The notes under the pieces: generated by a model | Seen by the model: the letters and a program-made list of their open reading frames with translations, nothing else | Told to the model about the DNA's origin: nothing | Database searches by the model: none | Assembly (NCBI RefSeq): GCF_000234805.1 | Contig: NC_016645.1 | Span: 1,898,391 to 1,962,390, forward strand | Direction of reading: 5' to 3' | Source of the DNA: Pyrobaculum ferrireducens | Lineage (GTDB): Archaea; Thermoproteota; Thermoprotei; Thermoproteales; Thermoproteaceae | Length of the DNA: 64,000 bases | In this document: one piece after another, positions 9,475 to 17,590 of the stretch | Layout: each line of letters opens with the position of its first letter | How positions within the stretch are numbered: position 1 is the stretch's first letter | Translations under genes and position numbers: made by a program

Positions 9475-10485
9475 TTATATTGCCTGCGCCTCCAAGGCCC
9501 TCTTAACAGCCTCTCTGTGCAGTGGTGTCTGCCACGCCACCCGCCTCCCCACGCCTATCTCCGGGTCATGCGCAGGCGGAGGGGCGTCTATCCAGAGCCG
9601 GGAGTCTCTATTCGGCAGGTGGAATATAACAAGATTCCTCTCGACGAGTTCATCTATAAGCCCCTCAGGCGCGTCGCCGCTCCAGAGGACGTCTGGATCC
9701 TCCACCGCGCGCTCCAGCCAGCTACGCCACTTCTCTACAAAGCTACTAGTGACCCTCCCCCGGGCCGAGACGTCTTCTACAACATCCGATGGATCCCACC
9801 CCGCCTCGCAGAGCTTCGCAAGAGCTGAGGGATTGCCGCCAGTTAGCCTCCACACGTTGCCAAAGGCGGGCTTCTCCCCCGGCACGCGGTCGTACAGTTG
9901 CCTAAATCCTTCCGCCGACATGTTCCACATGACCCTCAAATCTGCCCATCTGTGCCTACCGATTTCTCGCAGAGAGACGCCCTCGCTCGTCGCGGCGACC
10001 GCTACAATAACATCGTAGTCGCCGGGCGGGTATTCTATAAGCCCCAACATCCCCTTTACATAAACAGCGGCTTTCTCAAGGCCGATAGCTTGAAAAACAT
10101 CATCGGCTAAGACGGCGAGGCGTCTCCTGCCACCTCTAATTAAATCCCTCGCCAGATCTAAAGCCGCCCAAGCAACTCTGCTCCAGACGCCCTCCGACGC
10201 CTCCCGCACAAGCTCTAGAAACCTCCGCCTCACATCAGGCACCTCAACCTCTGCGAGAAATACACGCTCCACAGGATTTATGTAAATTACGTCAAATCCA
10301 AACCACTTTAACAACTCGGCGGCTTGAATAAGCCACGCAGATTTGCCGCACCCCTCAGGCCCGTAGACCAGCTGCACAAACCTAGTGCCGCGCTCCGCCC
10401 ACTCCTCCACCCACCTCAGCCCCAGCTCCCTATCCACAAACTCCACATAGACGCCCCTGGCAAACCTCAGCCTAACCCTCTCCAC
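9475..10485 (-). CDS. Archaeal P-loop ATPase (AAA/STAND-like)
   Basis: Predicted ATPase of the archaeal AAA/STAND type. A Walker A motif, GPEGCGKS, lies near residue 45, and a probable Walker B, LAVLADD, near residue 125. The C-terminal half is helical and has a GGNPSALAKLCE segment of the kind seen in sensor/winged-helix regions. I prefer GTG 10485 over 10497 because it lies about 22 bp from a TATA-like ttaatatag. The aspartyl-protease-like gene starts 20 bp after its stop. Its specific role is not known. Confidence 0.78.
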   Translation of the reverse strand: MERVRLRFARGVYVEFVDRELGLRWVEEWAERGTRFVQLVYGPEGCGKSAWLIQAAELLKWFGFDVIYINPVERVFLAEVEVPDVRRRFLELVREASEGVWSRVAWAALDLARDLIRGGRRRLAVLADDVFQAIGLEKAAVYVKGMLGLIEYPPGDYDVIVAVAATSEGVSLREIGRHRWADLRVMWNMSAEGFRQLYDRVPGEKPAFGNVWRLTGGNPSALAKLCEAGWDPSDVVEDVSARGRVTSSFVEKWRSWLERAVEDPDVLWSGDAPEGLIDELVERNLVIFHLPNRDSRLWIDAPPPAHDPEIGVGRRVAWQTPLHREAVKRALEAQAI

Positions 10486-10613
10486 ACATACACCCACAAA
10501 CAGCTATATTAACTTCAAACACCCCGGCCGCGCACCCAGCATCGCCGTTTAACACACCGCCGTAAGCTTGTCCGCAAGCCACAGCTTTTTAACCTGACGC
10601 GGAGTTGGGCTAT

Positions 10614-10889
10614 ATGATCATCAAAATTAGGGTCGGCGTATTCAACCCAGCCGCGCCAGAGCGGGTCGTTGAGGTAGAGGGCGTGGTAGACACGGGGGCT
10701 ATATATGCCCCCTTCCACTCTCCGGGCGTCCCGGGGGGCACGGGGCCCCGGATCGTCCTTGCGGACTTCCAGGGCGGGGCCGCCCGGAGGGTTGGCGCCG
10801 CCCCTTCTGCAAGAGCGTATTGGGCACGGCTTCGCCTCCCGGTGCCCTCGCGGGAGGCGGGGCGGGCGCCAGCTTGCCCATGTGCGTAG
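10614..10889 (+). pseudogene. Decayed aspartyl-protease-like gene, N-terminal part
   Basis: The first 25-30 residues look like the family's N-terminus (IKIRVGVFNPAAPE, then EGVVDTGAIYA, with the catalytic Asp kept). The rest is out of register and very GC-rich, with only traces of the family pattern (IVLADFQGGAARRVG). A TATA-like ttttaac lies about 25 bp upstream. I read it as a broken copy whose C-terminal half has been scrambled. The stretch 10890-11057 has only a short open frame ending at 11049 that I cannot assign. Confidence 0.5.
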
Positions 10890-11057
10890 AAACACACCTC
10901 CTATTTATGAATTAACGTGTGGCGTAGATGCGGCCGCGCCGATTCCGCTTTCATCAATTCTAGTTTTTGATTTGGAACTGGCCTCGGTGCCTCCCTCCCT
11001 CAGTTACAACGGCATGTGGACAGTTCTTAATTACACAGAGGCGGTGTAACATCCCTT

Positions 11058-11150
11058 CTACATTTTTCCTGACTTGATGCCGTACGTTTTTCCTGAATCA
11101 GGAAGATTGTCCGATGTTAAGTCAGGTAAAATGTAGATAGGGGAGTTGAA
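11058..11150 (+). repeat. Palindromic repeat, copy 1 (left end of the unit)
   Basis: Nested palindrome. The outer arms are CTACATTTTTCCTGACTT at 11058-11075 and AAGTCAGGTAAAATGTAG at 11119-11136, and an inner hairpin TTCCTGAATCAGGAA occupies 11090-11104. It continues with GGGGAGTTGAA. The same architecture recurs inverted at 12850-12942 and, more diverged, at 38164-38258. It contains the stop codon (11117-11119) and last codons of the tnpB-like gene. In known TnpB systems this 3' position encodes the guide RNA and transposon right end, so an RNA of that kind is possible here. Confidence 0.8.
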
Positions 11151-12313
11151 CGTAAGGCGTCACGGTGGAAAAAAGGGGGGAGTATTTCACGGAACCTCTT
11201 CTGGGCCCAGTGTATAGGCACTTCATCGCGCTGAGCCTCAAAGCCGCACTGACACCTCATCCTTCTGTTCGGTAACTCCTCCATCTTTGCTCCGCATCTG
11301 GGGCATATGGTGGAGTACAGCCTCAGCTCTGCGTAGGGCACCCCGTGCCACTCGGCAAGCTCCCTCAGCCTCTTCACAAGCCTCCCCACATTGAGATACT
11401 TCTTGACGTTTGACTTTACCCTATCGCCTTTCTTCAGCCCCCGTATAGATTCGTCCATGGGCTCGTCCACTACGACGGCGGCTCTGTACTGCACTGCGAG
11501 TTTTACAATCTTCTTAACAGCCTCAATACTCCACTGCCTCCACAGCCGCCAGAGGCGGCTCTTCGTCTCCACGGCCTTTCTGCAGTAGGCGCCGCCTTTT
11601 GTGGAGCAGAGGGAGTCCAGCCTGGCGATCTCCCTCTCCGAGCGGCCTATGCGGCCGAGATCAGGCCTCAAGATGCCCTTCTGCAACACCTTATCCTCCT
11701 CTATGGTGGCTATCACTATGCCGTTGTGGAGGGCGTTGACGTCTACTACGAGAAGCCGCTTGGGCTGATATGGCGTCACCTCTCTGTAAAAGATGAGCGC
11801 CACGTTGAAAGTGGCGATGTTGCTATTCCGCCGCTTGCCCATCCACGCTAAGGCAAACTTCAATTGGGCGCCTTCCCTTAGCCTCTCCTCAATCCATTTG
11901 ATCTCTGTTCTCCTCAGCCTAATCACAATGGTGTTGCCGCGCTCGCCACTCCACTTTCTGATTTTGATCGCCTTCTCTTTCTGTTTCCCATCTCTAGATT
12001 CGACTAAATCCACTAGGACACCGCGGCTATTGTCACCCGCGTTTTTGTCCAACCTCATCTCTGCGTCGAAGGGCAATGGCACTTTCCAGATGCCGTTTTT
12101 CAATCCGTTAACCGGAATTAGTTTCATCGCATACTTTAGCTCCTTGGCGAAGTACTTCAGCGGGTTCTGCTCTGGCATCGGCGTTTTGAATCCGCTCTTG
12201 TACCACTCCGTTGCCCATTGTCTAAACCTCTCCTGCACCTCTAGAAATCTGGCCAGCTGATGCGGCGGTATCTCCTCAACCCTCCTCTTTACCACCAGCG
12301 TCCGGTAGCCCAT
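11117..12313 (-). CDS. tnpB: TnpB-like RNA-guided nuclease (IS605/IS607 OrfB family)
   Basis: RuvC-type nuclease homologue of the TnpB family. The three catalytic acids are visible: Asp191 in VVDVNALHNG, Glu284 in VVVDEP and Asp363 in AQRDEVPIHWA. The zinc ribbon between the second and third has CPRCG and a C-x-C pair around residues 335-352. The 398-residue length is normal for TnpB. No TnpA transposase is present nearby. The final codons and stop are inside palindromic repeat copy 1. In characterised systems TnpB cuts DNA using a guide RNA that overlaps this 3' region; that activity is inferred here. The catalytic set is complete, so the protein could be active. Confidence 0.85.
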   Translation of the reverse strand: MGYRTLVVKRRVEEIPPHQLARFLEVQERFRQWATEWYKSGFKTPMPEQNPLKYFAKELKYAMKLIPVNGLKNGIWKVPLPFDAEMRLDKNAGDNSRGVLVDLVESRDGKQKEKAIKIRKWSGERGNTIVIRLRRTEIKWIEERLREGAQLKFALAWMGKRRNSNIATFNVALIFYREVTPYQPKRLLVVDVNALHNGIVIATIEEDKVLQKGILRPDLGRIGRSEREIARLDSLCSTKGGAYCRKAVETKSRLWRLWRQWSIEAVKKIVKLAVQYRAAVVVDEPMDESIRGLKKGDRVKSNVKKYLNVGRLVKRLRELAEWHGVPYAELRLYSTICPRCGAKMEELPNRRMRCQCGFEAQRDEVPIHWAQKRFREILPPFFHRDALRSTPLSTFYLT

Positions 12314-12365
12314 GTCCCGCTACGCACACCTCCACACGTGGAATTGACGTCCCACTGCTGTGGCC

Positions 12366-12815
12366 TCAGCCCGGCGGCGGTCTGTCCGTATGTACAACAG
12401 CGCAGTTTTCCGAGCGGCCGCCGGTAGTCTCTGCCAGAGGCGTAGAGGCGTTGGCCAGCGGGGCGCCCATGAGCTTTGCACACCTCGCCGCCGCCATGGG
12501 CTCCTCCACCGGCTTGTCTCGGCGTCTGGCTCTGGGGAGGAGGGGCGGCTTCCTGGGCGGCCTCCTCGGCTTCCTCTCGGCGTACGGCGGGTCGAAGACC
12601 GCGTGGAGCCACGCCTCCCACATCTCCGCCAGCCGCCTCCTCCGCGTGTAGGCCAGGATGATGAAGACGTCGGCCCTAAGCCCCCTCCTTGCCGCAGAGG
12701 AGTGCCCCCGGAGGTGCATGTAGACGCGGTCGTAGTAGCCGCCCCGCTTGCCGACGCCTACGTACGCCACCCGCCCCCCGGCCACGGCCAGGTAGACGTA
12801 GTAGACAGCCCCCAC
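12366..12815 (-). CDS. GIY-YIG-like nuclease, copy A
   Basis: A 149-residue protein whose first 80 residues look like a GIY-YIG domain: VYYVY in place of the GIY strand, AYVGVGKR in place of YIG with a following Arg, a conserved LRGHSSAARRGLRAD segment and a Glu in LAEMWEAW. The tail is Arg/Pro-rich and variable. A close relative is encoded at 38291-38752 and a 27-residue remnant at 12987-13070. The GTG at 12815 follows a TATA-like tttaaa; the palindromic repeat lies directly upstream, as it does in copy B. A homing- or transposon-type nuclease is likely but not shown. Confidence 0.65.
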   Translation of the reverse strand: MGAVYYVYLAVAGGRVAYVGVGKRGGYYDRVYMHLRGHSSAARRGLRADVFIILAYTRRRRLAEMWEAWLHAVFDPPYAERKPRRPPRKPPLLPRARRRDKPVEEPMAAARCAKLMGAPLANASTPLAETTGGRSENCAVVHTDRPPPG

Positions 12816-12849
12816 GTATACACCAGGGTTTAAAGCCAGCTACAGCTTT

Positions 12850-12942
12850 CAACTCCCCCATATACATTTTACCTGACCTTACGTCAGATGTTTTTCTTGA
12901 ATCAGGAAATACATACGATACCGAATCAGGAAAAATGTAGAG
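12850..12942 (-). repeat. Palindromic repeat, copy 2 (right end of the unit)
   Basis: Inverted copy of the repeat at 11058. On the minus strand it opens with CTACATTTTTCCTGA, holds an inner hairpin around TTCCTGATTCAAGAA, and closes with GTCAGGTAAAATGTA followed by GGGGGAGTTGAA. It lies between the TATA box of GIY-YIG copy A and the GIY-YIG remnant at 12987, so it may also work as an upstream regulatory element. Confidence 0.8.
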
Positions 12943-12986
12943 AAGGCAGTGGAAAGTCATAGCTGACCTTAAATTTTGATTTATAC

Positions 12987-13070
12987 ATGACCGTAATCCA
13001 CTACGTCTACCCCACCATAGCCAGGCGAGGGGTGGCGTATGTGAACATCGGCAAGCAAGATCGCCATTAA
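12987..13070 (+). pseudogene. GIY-YIG-like gene remnant (27 codons)
   Basis: Reads MTVIHYVYPTIARRG and then VAYVNIGKQDRH before a stop. This matches the start of the GIY-YIG-like copies A and B (YVYLAVAG, VAYVGVGKR). A TATA-like ttatac lies only a few bases upstream. The frame ends where the tldD remnant begins, so the two were probably joined by a deletion. Confidence 0.6.
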
Positions 13071-13701
13071 CCTAAACCCGGATGAGTGGCAGAGATCCTA
13101 CATTAAGCCGGGCAACCTCAAGGTCAGGATCGGCAGCGAGCTTGTCAACATCACGGACTACCCCGCCATCCCCGGCACCTACGGCTTCTATCTGGTGGAC
13201 GACGAGGGCGTCGTGGCGAGGCCTAAGCAGTTGGTGAGGAGGGGAGAGGCGGCGGAGTTCATAAGCAATAGGCAGTACGCCGCGGTCATCGGCGGCAACA
13301 GCAACGCCGGGGCCCGGGCCTCCGCCTTCGACAGAGAGCCCATACCCAGGATGTCCAACACCTACCTAGAGCCGGGGGACTGGAAGCCCGGCGAAATCAT
13401 CAGCGACACGAGGCGGGGCATCTACATGGTCTCCTACACCGAGTGGAATATAAACGACACGAGGTACTCGGGGAGGTACGGCATCCTCGAGGGCTATCTC
13501 ATTGAAAACGGCGAGGTGAAACACCCAGTAAAAGGCTTCGTGGAGGTGGACACCCCAGAGCTCTGGGGCAACGTAGACGCCGTGGGGAGAGACTTCCAGC
13601 TCTTCGTAGGGACATGCGGCAAGGGCAACCCCTCCCAGGGCATCCCAGTCACCATGGGAGGCCCCACCTTCAGAAGCAGAAGCCTCAGGGTGGTGACATG
13701 A
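13045..13701 (+). pseudogene. tldD: TldD-family metalloprotease, C-terminal half only
   Basis: The translated frame matches the C-terminal domain of TldD/PmbA-type metalloproteases: the stretch around MSNTYLEPGDWKPGEIISDT, then SYTEWNINDTRYSGRYGILEGYLIENG, ALWG-like ELWGNVDAVGRD, and the terminal GTCGKGNPSQGIPV. The N-terminal half with the HExxxH zinc motif is absent; an in-frame TGA at 13042 closes the frame and there is no good start codon. It is therefore a truncated gene, cut at its junction with the GIY-YIG remnant. Confidence 0.8.
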
Positions 13702-13987
13702 TACTCAAAATCCTCGCAGGCAGGCTAGACGAGGCCACCGTGGTGAGGAGAGACGTGCTCGAGTCGCTCGGCGTAAAGCCATTGAGGAGGCGTAGATTCA
13801 AGGCATTCGGCGGCTACGTGGAGAGGGACGTGGGAGAGGCCGGCCCCGTCTTAATGGGCGAGAGGCGGGGGTGCCCGTGATATTCGGAGAGGCTGACGTC
13901 GTCGGGATGACGGCGCTTGAGATCTTCGGCCTAGAGGTCGACCCCGTGAGGGGGACTCTTAAAGAGGCCGAGTTGTTGCTCCTCTAG
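13698..13987 (+). pseudogene. Frameshifted aspartyl-protease-like gene, C-terminal part
   Basis: From ATG 13698 (overlapping the tldD stop) the frame gives RRDVLESLGVKPLRRRRF and YVERDVGEAG, then stops at 13880. The family sequence continues in another frame with VPVIFGEADVVGMTALEIFGLEVDP to a stop at 13985-13987. The DTGAT segment is missing; only traces (LDEATVV) remain. It is a pseudogene with one frameshift and an N-terminal deletion. Its last bases overlap the convergent surface-protease gene. Confidence 0.75.
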
Positions 13988-16900
13988 ACAAACCTGCGGA
14001 CAAAGGCCAGGAAGAGGCCTCCCGCTATTCCTAGTACAAGGGGCTCTATCTGCCTCAGCGCCTCGGCCGCCGCGACGTTGGGACCCCTCCCGGCGGCTAG
14101 GTCTCTCTCCACGAGGTATCTAGCCAGTAGAGCCATAGGCGTCGGGGCGCCCGTGTAGAGCCTCGATATCTGATCGACGAGGCCCCAGTCGCCGGTGGCG
14201 GCGGCCCTCTCCATTAGGTACTGGAAATAGGGCCGAGCCTCAGGCGGCAGAAGGCCGAGGGTTTTATTCGCCGCGGTGTAGCTCCCCGGCGGCGCGGCGT
14301 AGCCGACGAAGACGGACCTGTTCACAACGCCCATGTACTCAACGGTGATGTTGTAGCTAACGCGGCCCAGCCTGTCGAAGTCGCCGATCACCTCGACGCG
14401 CGCAGGTACCTGCACCCCGCCCAGCAGAGCGTATGCAGAGAAGCCCCGCGGGGGAAACACGGGTAGGCCCCTTATGGTGCCCAGCCTAGTGTAGTTAACC
14501 CCCACGGTGAGCGAAGCCCACCGCACAGACGCAGACGCCTTAGTTGTATTTGTGTATGCTGTGAAGACGGCGGCGCACGGCCTCGCGGAGCTGTACTGAA
14601 TAGTTTGGTTAAGCCTCACAACCCCTTTGTACACCCCGCAGCCGGAAACACTGAGAAGCACAGACGTGTCTATACTGGGGTACACATGGCCTATCACAGT
14701 GATGTTTACCGGCGCGCCAACCGGCGCCAGAGAGGGCGCCGAGATGGTGACGTTGACTCGGTAAACCAGCAAGGTAGTGTAATTCACATAGGGGCCTAGG
14801 GATATAGAGACGTTGTAGAAGCCAGGTGAGCTAACGCCGGGAACCGCCAGAGAAAATTCCTGGGTTCCGGGACCCACGGAGACGAGCTTAGACACGTTTA
14901 GCGATGTGTTGAGAGGGGCATCTATATACAAATTCTCGGGGGCTCTAATAGTAACGTTGAGAACAAAGGGCGTGCCGACCTCCGCCGCGACCGGTCGGGC
15001 CAATATGCCCAGCTGAGGCCTCCTAATTTGAACCACGCCAAAGCCGTAGTTAATCACAGCTACTCCATTAGAAACCTCAACCTCCTCTATAAATTCTGCA
15101 CTACCAGACACCTCTTTATTGAAGATGATGTATGTGTAGTTCTGCGTAGTGACTCTAAGCAAGACAGACGCCGCCTCTCTGCTACCGGATATACGCCACT
15201 GTAGTAATGTTGCATTAACCGCAGGCGGGGGGACGTGCAGATGCTTGTCAAAGGTGCCGAACGAGGTCACAAAGCTGAAAGAAATGTCGGTGCTGTACCG
15301 CGCCCTAGCCGAGATAACTGTCGAATTAGAGGCGCAACCACCCTTCGCCACTTTCAGCGTTACGTCTGTGCCGTTCACCCTAACCACGTAGAGGGCATCA
15401 ACCGAGGGGTTGCACACATCCACGACAACCTTGAAAAGACCTCTAAACTCGCTTGGGGTAACCACGCCGTTAATAAGCTCAACCGAAAGTCTAGGCCTCG
15501 GCAACTCAACATAAGCCGACTTCTCCTCACCAGCCACGGCATATCTAATAACAACGACGTCGCTGTAGGTGTAGTTCAGAAATATGTAACCGCCATCAAA
15601 ACGCGCCTCGCCCAACGGCCTAGGGTCAAGAAATTTAATTGGTATATCATCTCTGACCTCCATGTCAAACTTAACCATAGCCCATATAGACGCCACGCCT
15701 CCCCTAACCACAACCCTCACAAGCTCCAAGGTTGCGTTAACCATAGGCACGTCAATCGGAAACTCTCTACGCAACATGCCAACAGAGACAGACACGGTAG
15801 CCTTGGCTCCAGGTCTAAGCGTTATTTCCGTTACGTAAGGCCCGCCCGTGTAGTTCCCTCTTTTTTCTCTTCCGTCTGCGGTGATAGAAACTGTGCCCCT
15901 AAACCTAGCCCATGGAGGGACGCCGCTTAAAGTGATATTGACCTGGTACACCACCGACTCATTTTCAAATCTCCGCGGTAGGAAAGCGACGTCTAGAACA
16001 GGCCTAGGCACGTTCACCACCGCCGCCACATAGCCCCTGTAGCTAAGGCTGACATTCGCCGGTAGCTCCGCCACGTCGTATAGAGACTCCTCAGATCCGT
16101 ATTTCACAAGCAAGACGCCCCTCCCCTTGTCGAGGTCGTAATCCAGCGAGTAAGCCGGTTGAGACAACTGTACTGCGCCCACCACCTCCCCGCAACGGAC
16201 CGCGACGAACCCCGCGGGATCCGCCACGGCTCTAAACGGCACCCCAGCGACGATGGACGTGTTCCTCGGCACGTAGATCTCCACAGGTCTTATCTCCACG
16301 CCGTGGCCCGAGCCGTTTAAGACGCAACGCACGTCTATCGGATTGGGGTTAACCACGGTTACGTTCAACACCCCGTAGCCGCCTCTGCCAAGGTACAGCG
16401 TCTTTGGGGAAACCTCCAAGCCGAACTCCGTGAGGTTTAGGTAGACATAGGCCCACGAGCCGTTGTACTCCACCCTAAGGACATATGGCCTCAACCCGCC
16501 GGAGAAGGTGTAGCTAGCGAACCCCTCTCTGAAGTCGACAACTGTGCCGTTTATCCTCCCAGCCCCAACCGCCCTCTGGAAGCCGTATTCTGCATATATC
16601 CTCACGGTGACGTTGCCACTGTAGTAGACACCGTCCACCGCCCTGGCCTTGAGGACGCTGTAGTAAAAAGCCACCCTCAGCCTGGCGGTGTTGCTGGAAT
16701 TGTTCACAAGGGCCACCAGAAGCGTGCCGTTCGCCAGAGATACGTCGCGGCCCAGCGCCACGTTAGACACGACGCTCCCCGCCCCCCCGCCGGAGATCTC
16801 AATCCTCAGAAAGCCGCCGGGAGGCGCCGATATGTTGTAATAAACGGCGCTGTACCCCTCGACATCGGGGTAGTCATACGCCGCCCCCGGCCCCACCTCA

Positions 16901-17541
16901 ACCTGCCTGTACCTCGGCTTGTAGACAACGCCCCCCAGCTCCACTCCCCCCGCCAGCGCCAGGAGGAACCCCACGTACATCTTTGCCGCCCCCTGCCCCG
17001 TGGAGAGGGCCGCCAACACGCCGTCCCACTGTTGCGCGCGCTCTAGATACCACGCCAAAGGCGCGCTGTACTTATACCAATCATACACCCTGTCCTCCCC
17101 CAAGCTGAAGGGGTTCTTCTCGTACAGCCCGTCGCTGAAGTACATGGGGGGGAAGTAGTAAACCTTGGTGGCCACGGAGGCCATTGCCTCCGGAGTCGCC
17201 TCGTCGATCCAGAAGTAGTCAAAAATGTTGTGGAACCTGGCGAAAAACATATGGGCCACTTCGTGGAACGCAAGCCTCTCGGTGTAGCCAGGCCTAAACT
17301 CCTGCTTTAAGACACAACCGTTGCCGAAGTACGTGGCGCCGGGGTACTGGGCAGAGGCGTTGACGTAGACGAGGTACTTGTCACCACTACAAGGCGGGAG
17401 AGGGGCCAAGCCCTTCCCCGTATAGTAGCTGTAGGCCTTCTCCAGGTAGTTGGCAAGGACCGCGTCGTCGGGAGTCACGACGAAGTGTGTCGACGCCGCC
17501 ACGGACGCCGCAACGGCGAGAACAAGCAGAAACAAACGCAC
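13984..17541 (-). CDS. Secreted cell-surface metalloprotease with Ig-like repeats and C-terminal anchor
   Basis: Large surface protein of about 1185 residues. The signal peptide is MRLFLLVLAVAASVAAS. A peptidase domain follows with HEVAH at residues 93-97 and a likely third zinc ligand in DEATPEA (Glu114 or Glu118), as in gluzincin proteases. The remaining 850 residues are beta-rich repeats of the CARDB/Ig type with many N-glycosylation sequons. A hydrophobic C-terminal segment (VLGIAGGLFLAF) followed by Arg anchors it in the membrane. I chose GTG 17541 because it sits about 26 bp from the TATA box and opens the signal peptide. It probably trims or remodels surface proteins; the giant surface protein is encoded 2 kb away. 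Confidence 0.85.
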   Translation of the reverse strand: MRLFLLVLAVAASVAASTHFVVTPDDAVLANYLEKAYSYYTGKGLAPLPPCSGDKYLVYVNASAQYPGATYFGNGCVLKQEFRPGYTERLAFHEVAHMFFARFHNIFDYFWIDEATPEAMASVATKVYYFPPMYFSDGLYEKNPFSLGEDRVYDWYKYSAPLAWYLERAQQWDGVLAALSTGQGAAKMYVGFLLALAGGVELGGVVYKPRYRQVEVGPGAAYDYPDVEGYSAVYYNISAPPGGFLRIEISGGGAGSVVSNVALGRDVSLANGTLLVALVNNSSNTARLRVAFYYSVLKARAVDGVYYSGNVTVRIYAEYGFQRAVGAGRINGTVVDFREGFASYTFSGGLRPYVLRVEYNGSWAYVYLNLTEFGLEVSPKTLYLGRGGYGVLNVTVVNPNPIDVRCVLNGSGHGVEIRPVEIYVPRNTSIVAGVPFRAVADPAGFVAVRCGEVVGAVQLSQPAYSLDYDLDKGRGVLLVKYGSEESLYDVAELPANVSLSYRGYVAAVVNVPRPVLDVAFLPRRFENESVVYQVNITLSGVPPWARFRGTVSITADGREKRGNYTGGPYVTEITLRPGAKATVSVSVGMLRREFPIDVPMVNATLELVRVVVRGGVASIWAMVKFDMEVRDDIPIKFLDPRPLGEARFDGGYIFLNYTYSDVVVIRYAVAGEEKSAYVELPRPRLSVELINGVVTPSEFRGLFKVVVDVCNPSVDALYVVRVNGTDVTLKVAKGGCASNSTVISARARYSTDISFSFVTSFGTFDKHLHVPPPAVNATLLQWRISGSREAASVLLRVTTQNYTYIIFNKEVSGSAEFIEEVEVSNGVAVINYGFGVVQIRRPQLGILARPVAAEVGTPFVLNVTIRAPENLYIDAPLNTSLNVSKLVSVGPGTQEFSLAVPGVSSPGFYNVSISLGPYVNYTTLLVYRVNVTISAPSLAPVGAPVNITVIGHVYPSIDTSVLLSVSGCGVYKGVVRLNQTIQYSSARPCAAVFTAYTNTTKASASVRWASLTVGVNYTRLGTIRGLPVFPPRGFSAYALLGGVQVPARVEVIGDFDRLGRVSYNITVEYMGVVNRSVFVGYAAPPGSYTAANKTLGLLPPEARPYFQYLMERAAATGDWGLVDQISRLYTGAPTPMALLARYLVERDLAAGRGPNVAAAEALRQIEPLVLGIAGGLFLAFVRRFV

Positions 17542-17558
17542 GGACCCGCTACCGCCGC

Positions 17559-17574
17559 CAAATATAAATATAAC
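17559..17574. promoter_or_regulatory. TATA box shared by two divergent surface genes
   Basis: A single AT-rich block (aaatataaatat) lies about 26 bp from the GTG at 17541 on the minus strand and about 26 bp from the ATG at 17591 on the plus strand. No other TATA-like sequence lies in the 49 bp between the two starts, so one block probably positions TBP for both leaderless transcripts. Confidence 0.7.
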
Positions 17575-17590
17575 CCGCGGAAAAGGCGCC

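Larger units (their letters stand above)
11058..12942. mobile_element. Candidate 1.9-kb mobile unit: GIY-YIG gene + tnpB-like gene between inverted palindromic repeats
   Basis: Two copies of a roughly 93-bp palindromic repeat face each other (plus strand at 11058-11150, minus strand at 12850-12942) and agree at most positions. Between them lie a GIY-YIG-like gene and a TnpB-like gene, both on the minus strand. Outside the repeats are fragments: a 27-codon GIY-YIG remnant, a tldD 3' half and protease remnants. No target-site duplication was identified. The unit could be a transposon, or two separate repeat-associated genes side by side. Confidence 0.55.

Noticed and set aside
10515-10895. Several long frames on both strands
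   Set aside because: High GC creates overlapping open frames; only the short N-terminal protease match looks real.
12848-12870. CTTTCAACTCCCCC beside the repeat looks like the end of a Pyrobaculum CRISPR repeat
   Set aside because: Only single copies lie near each palindrome, with no regular spacers or array.
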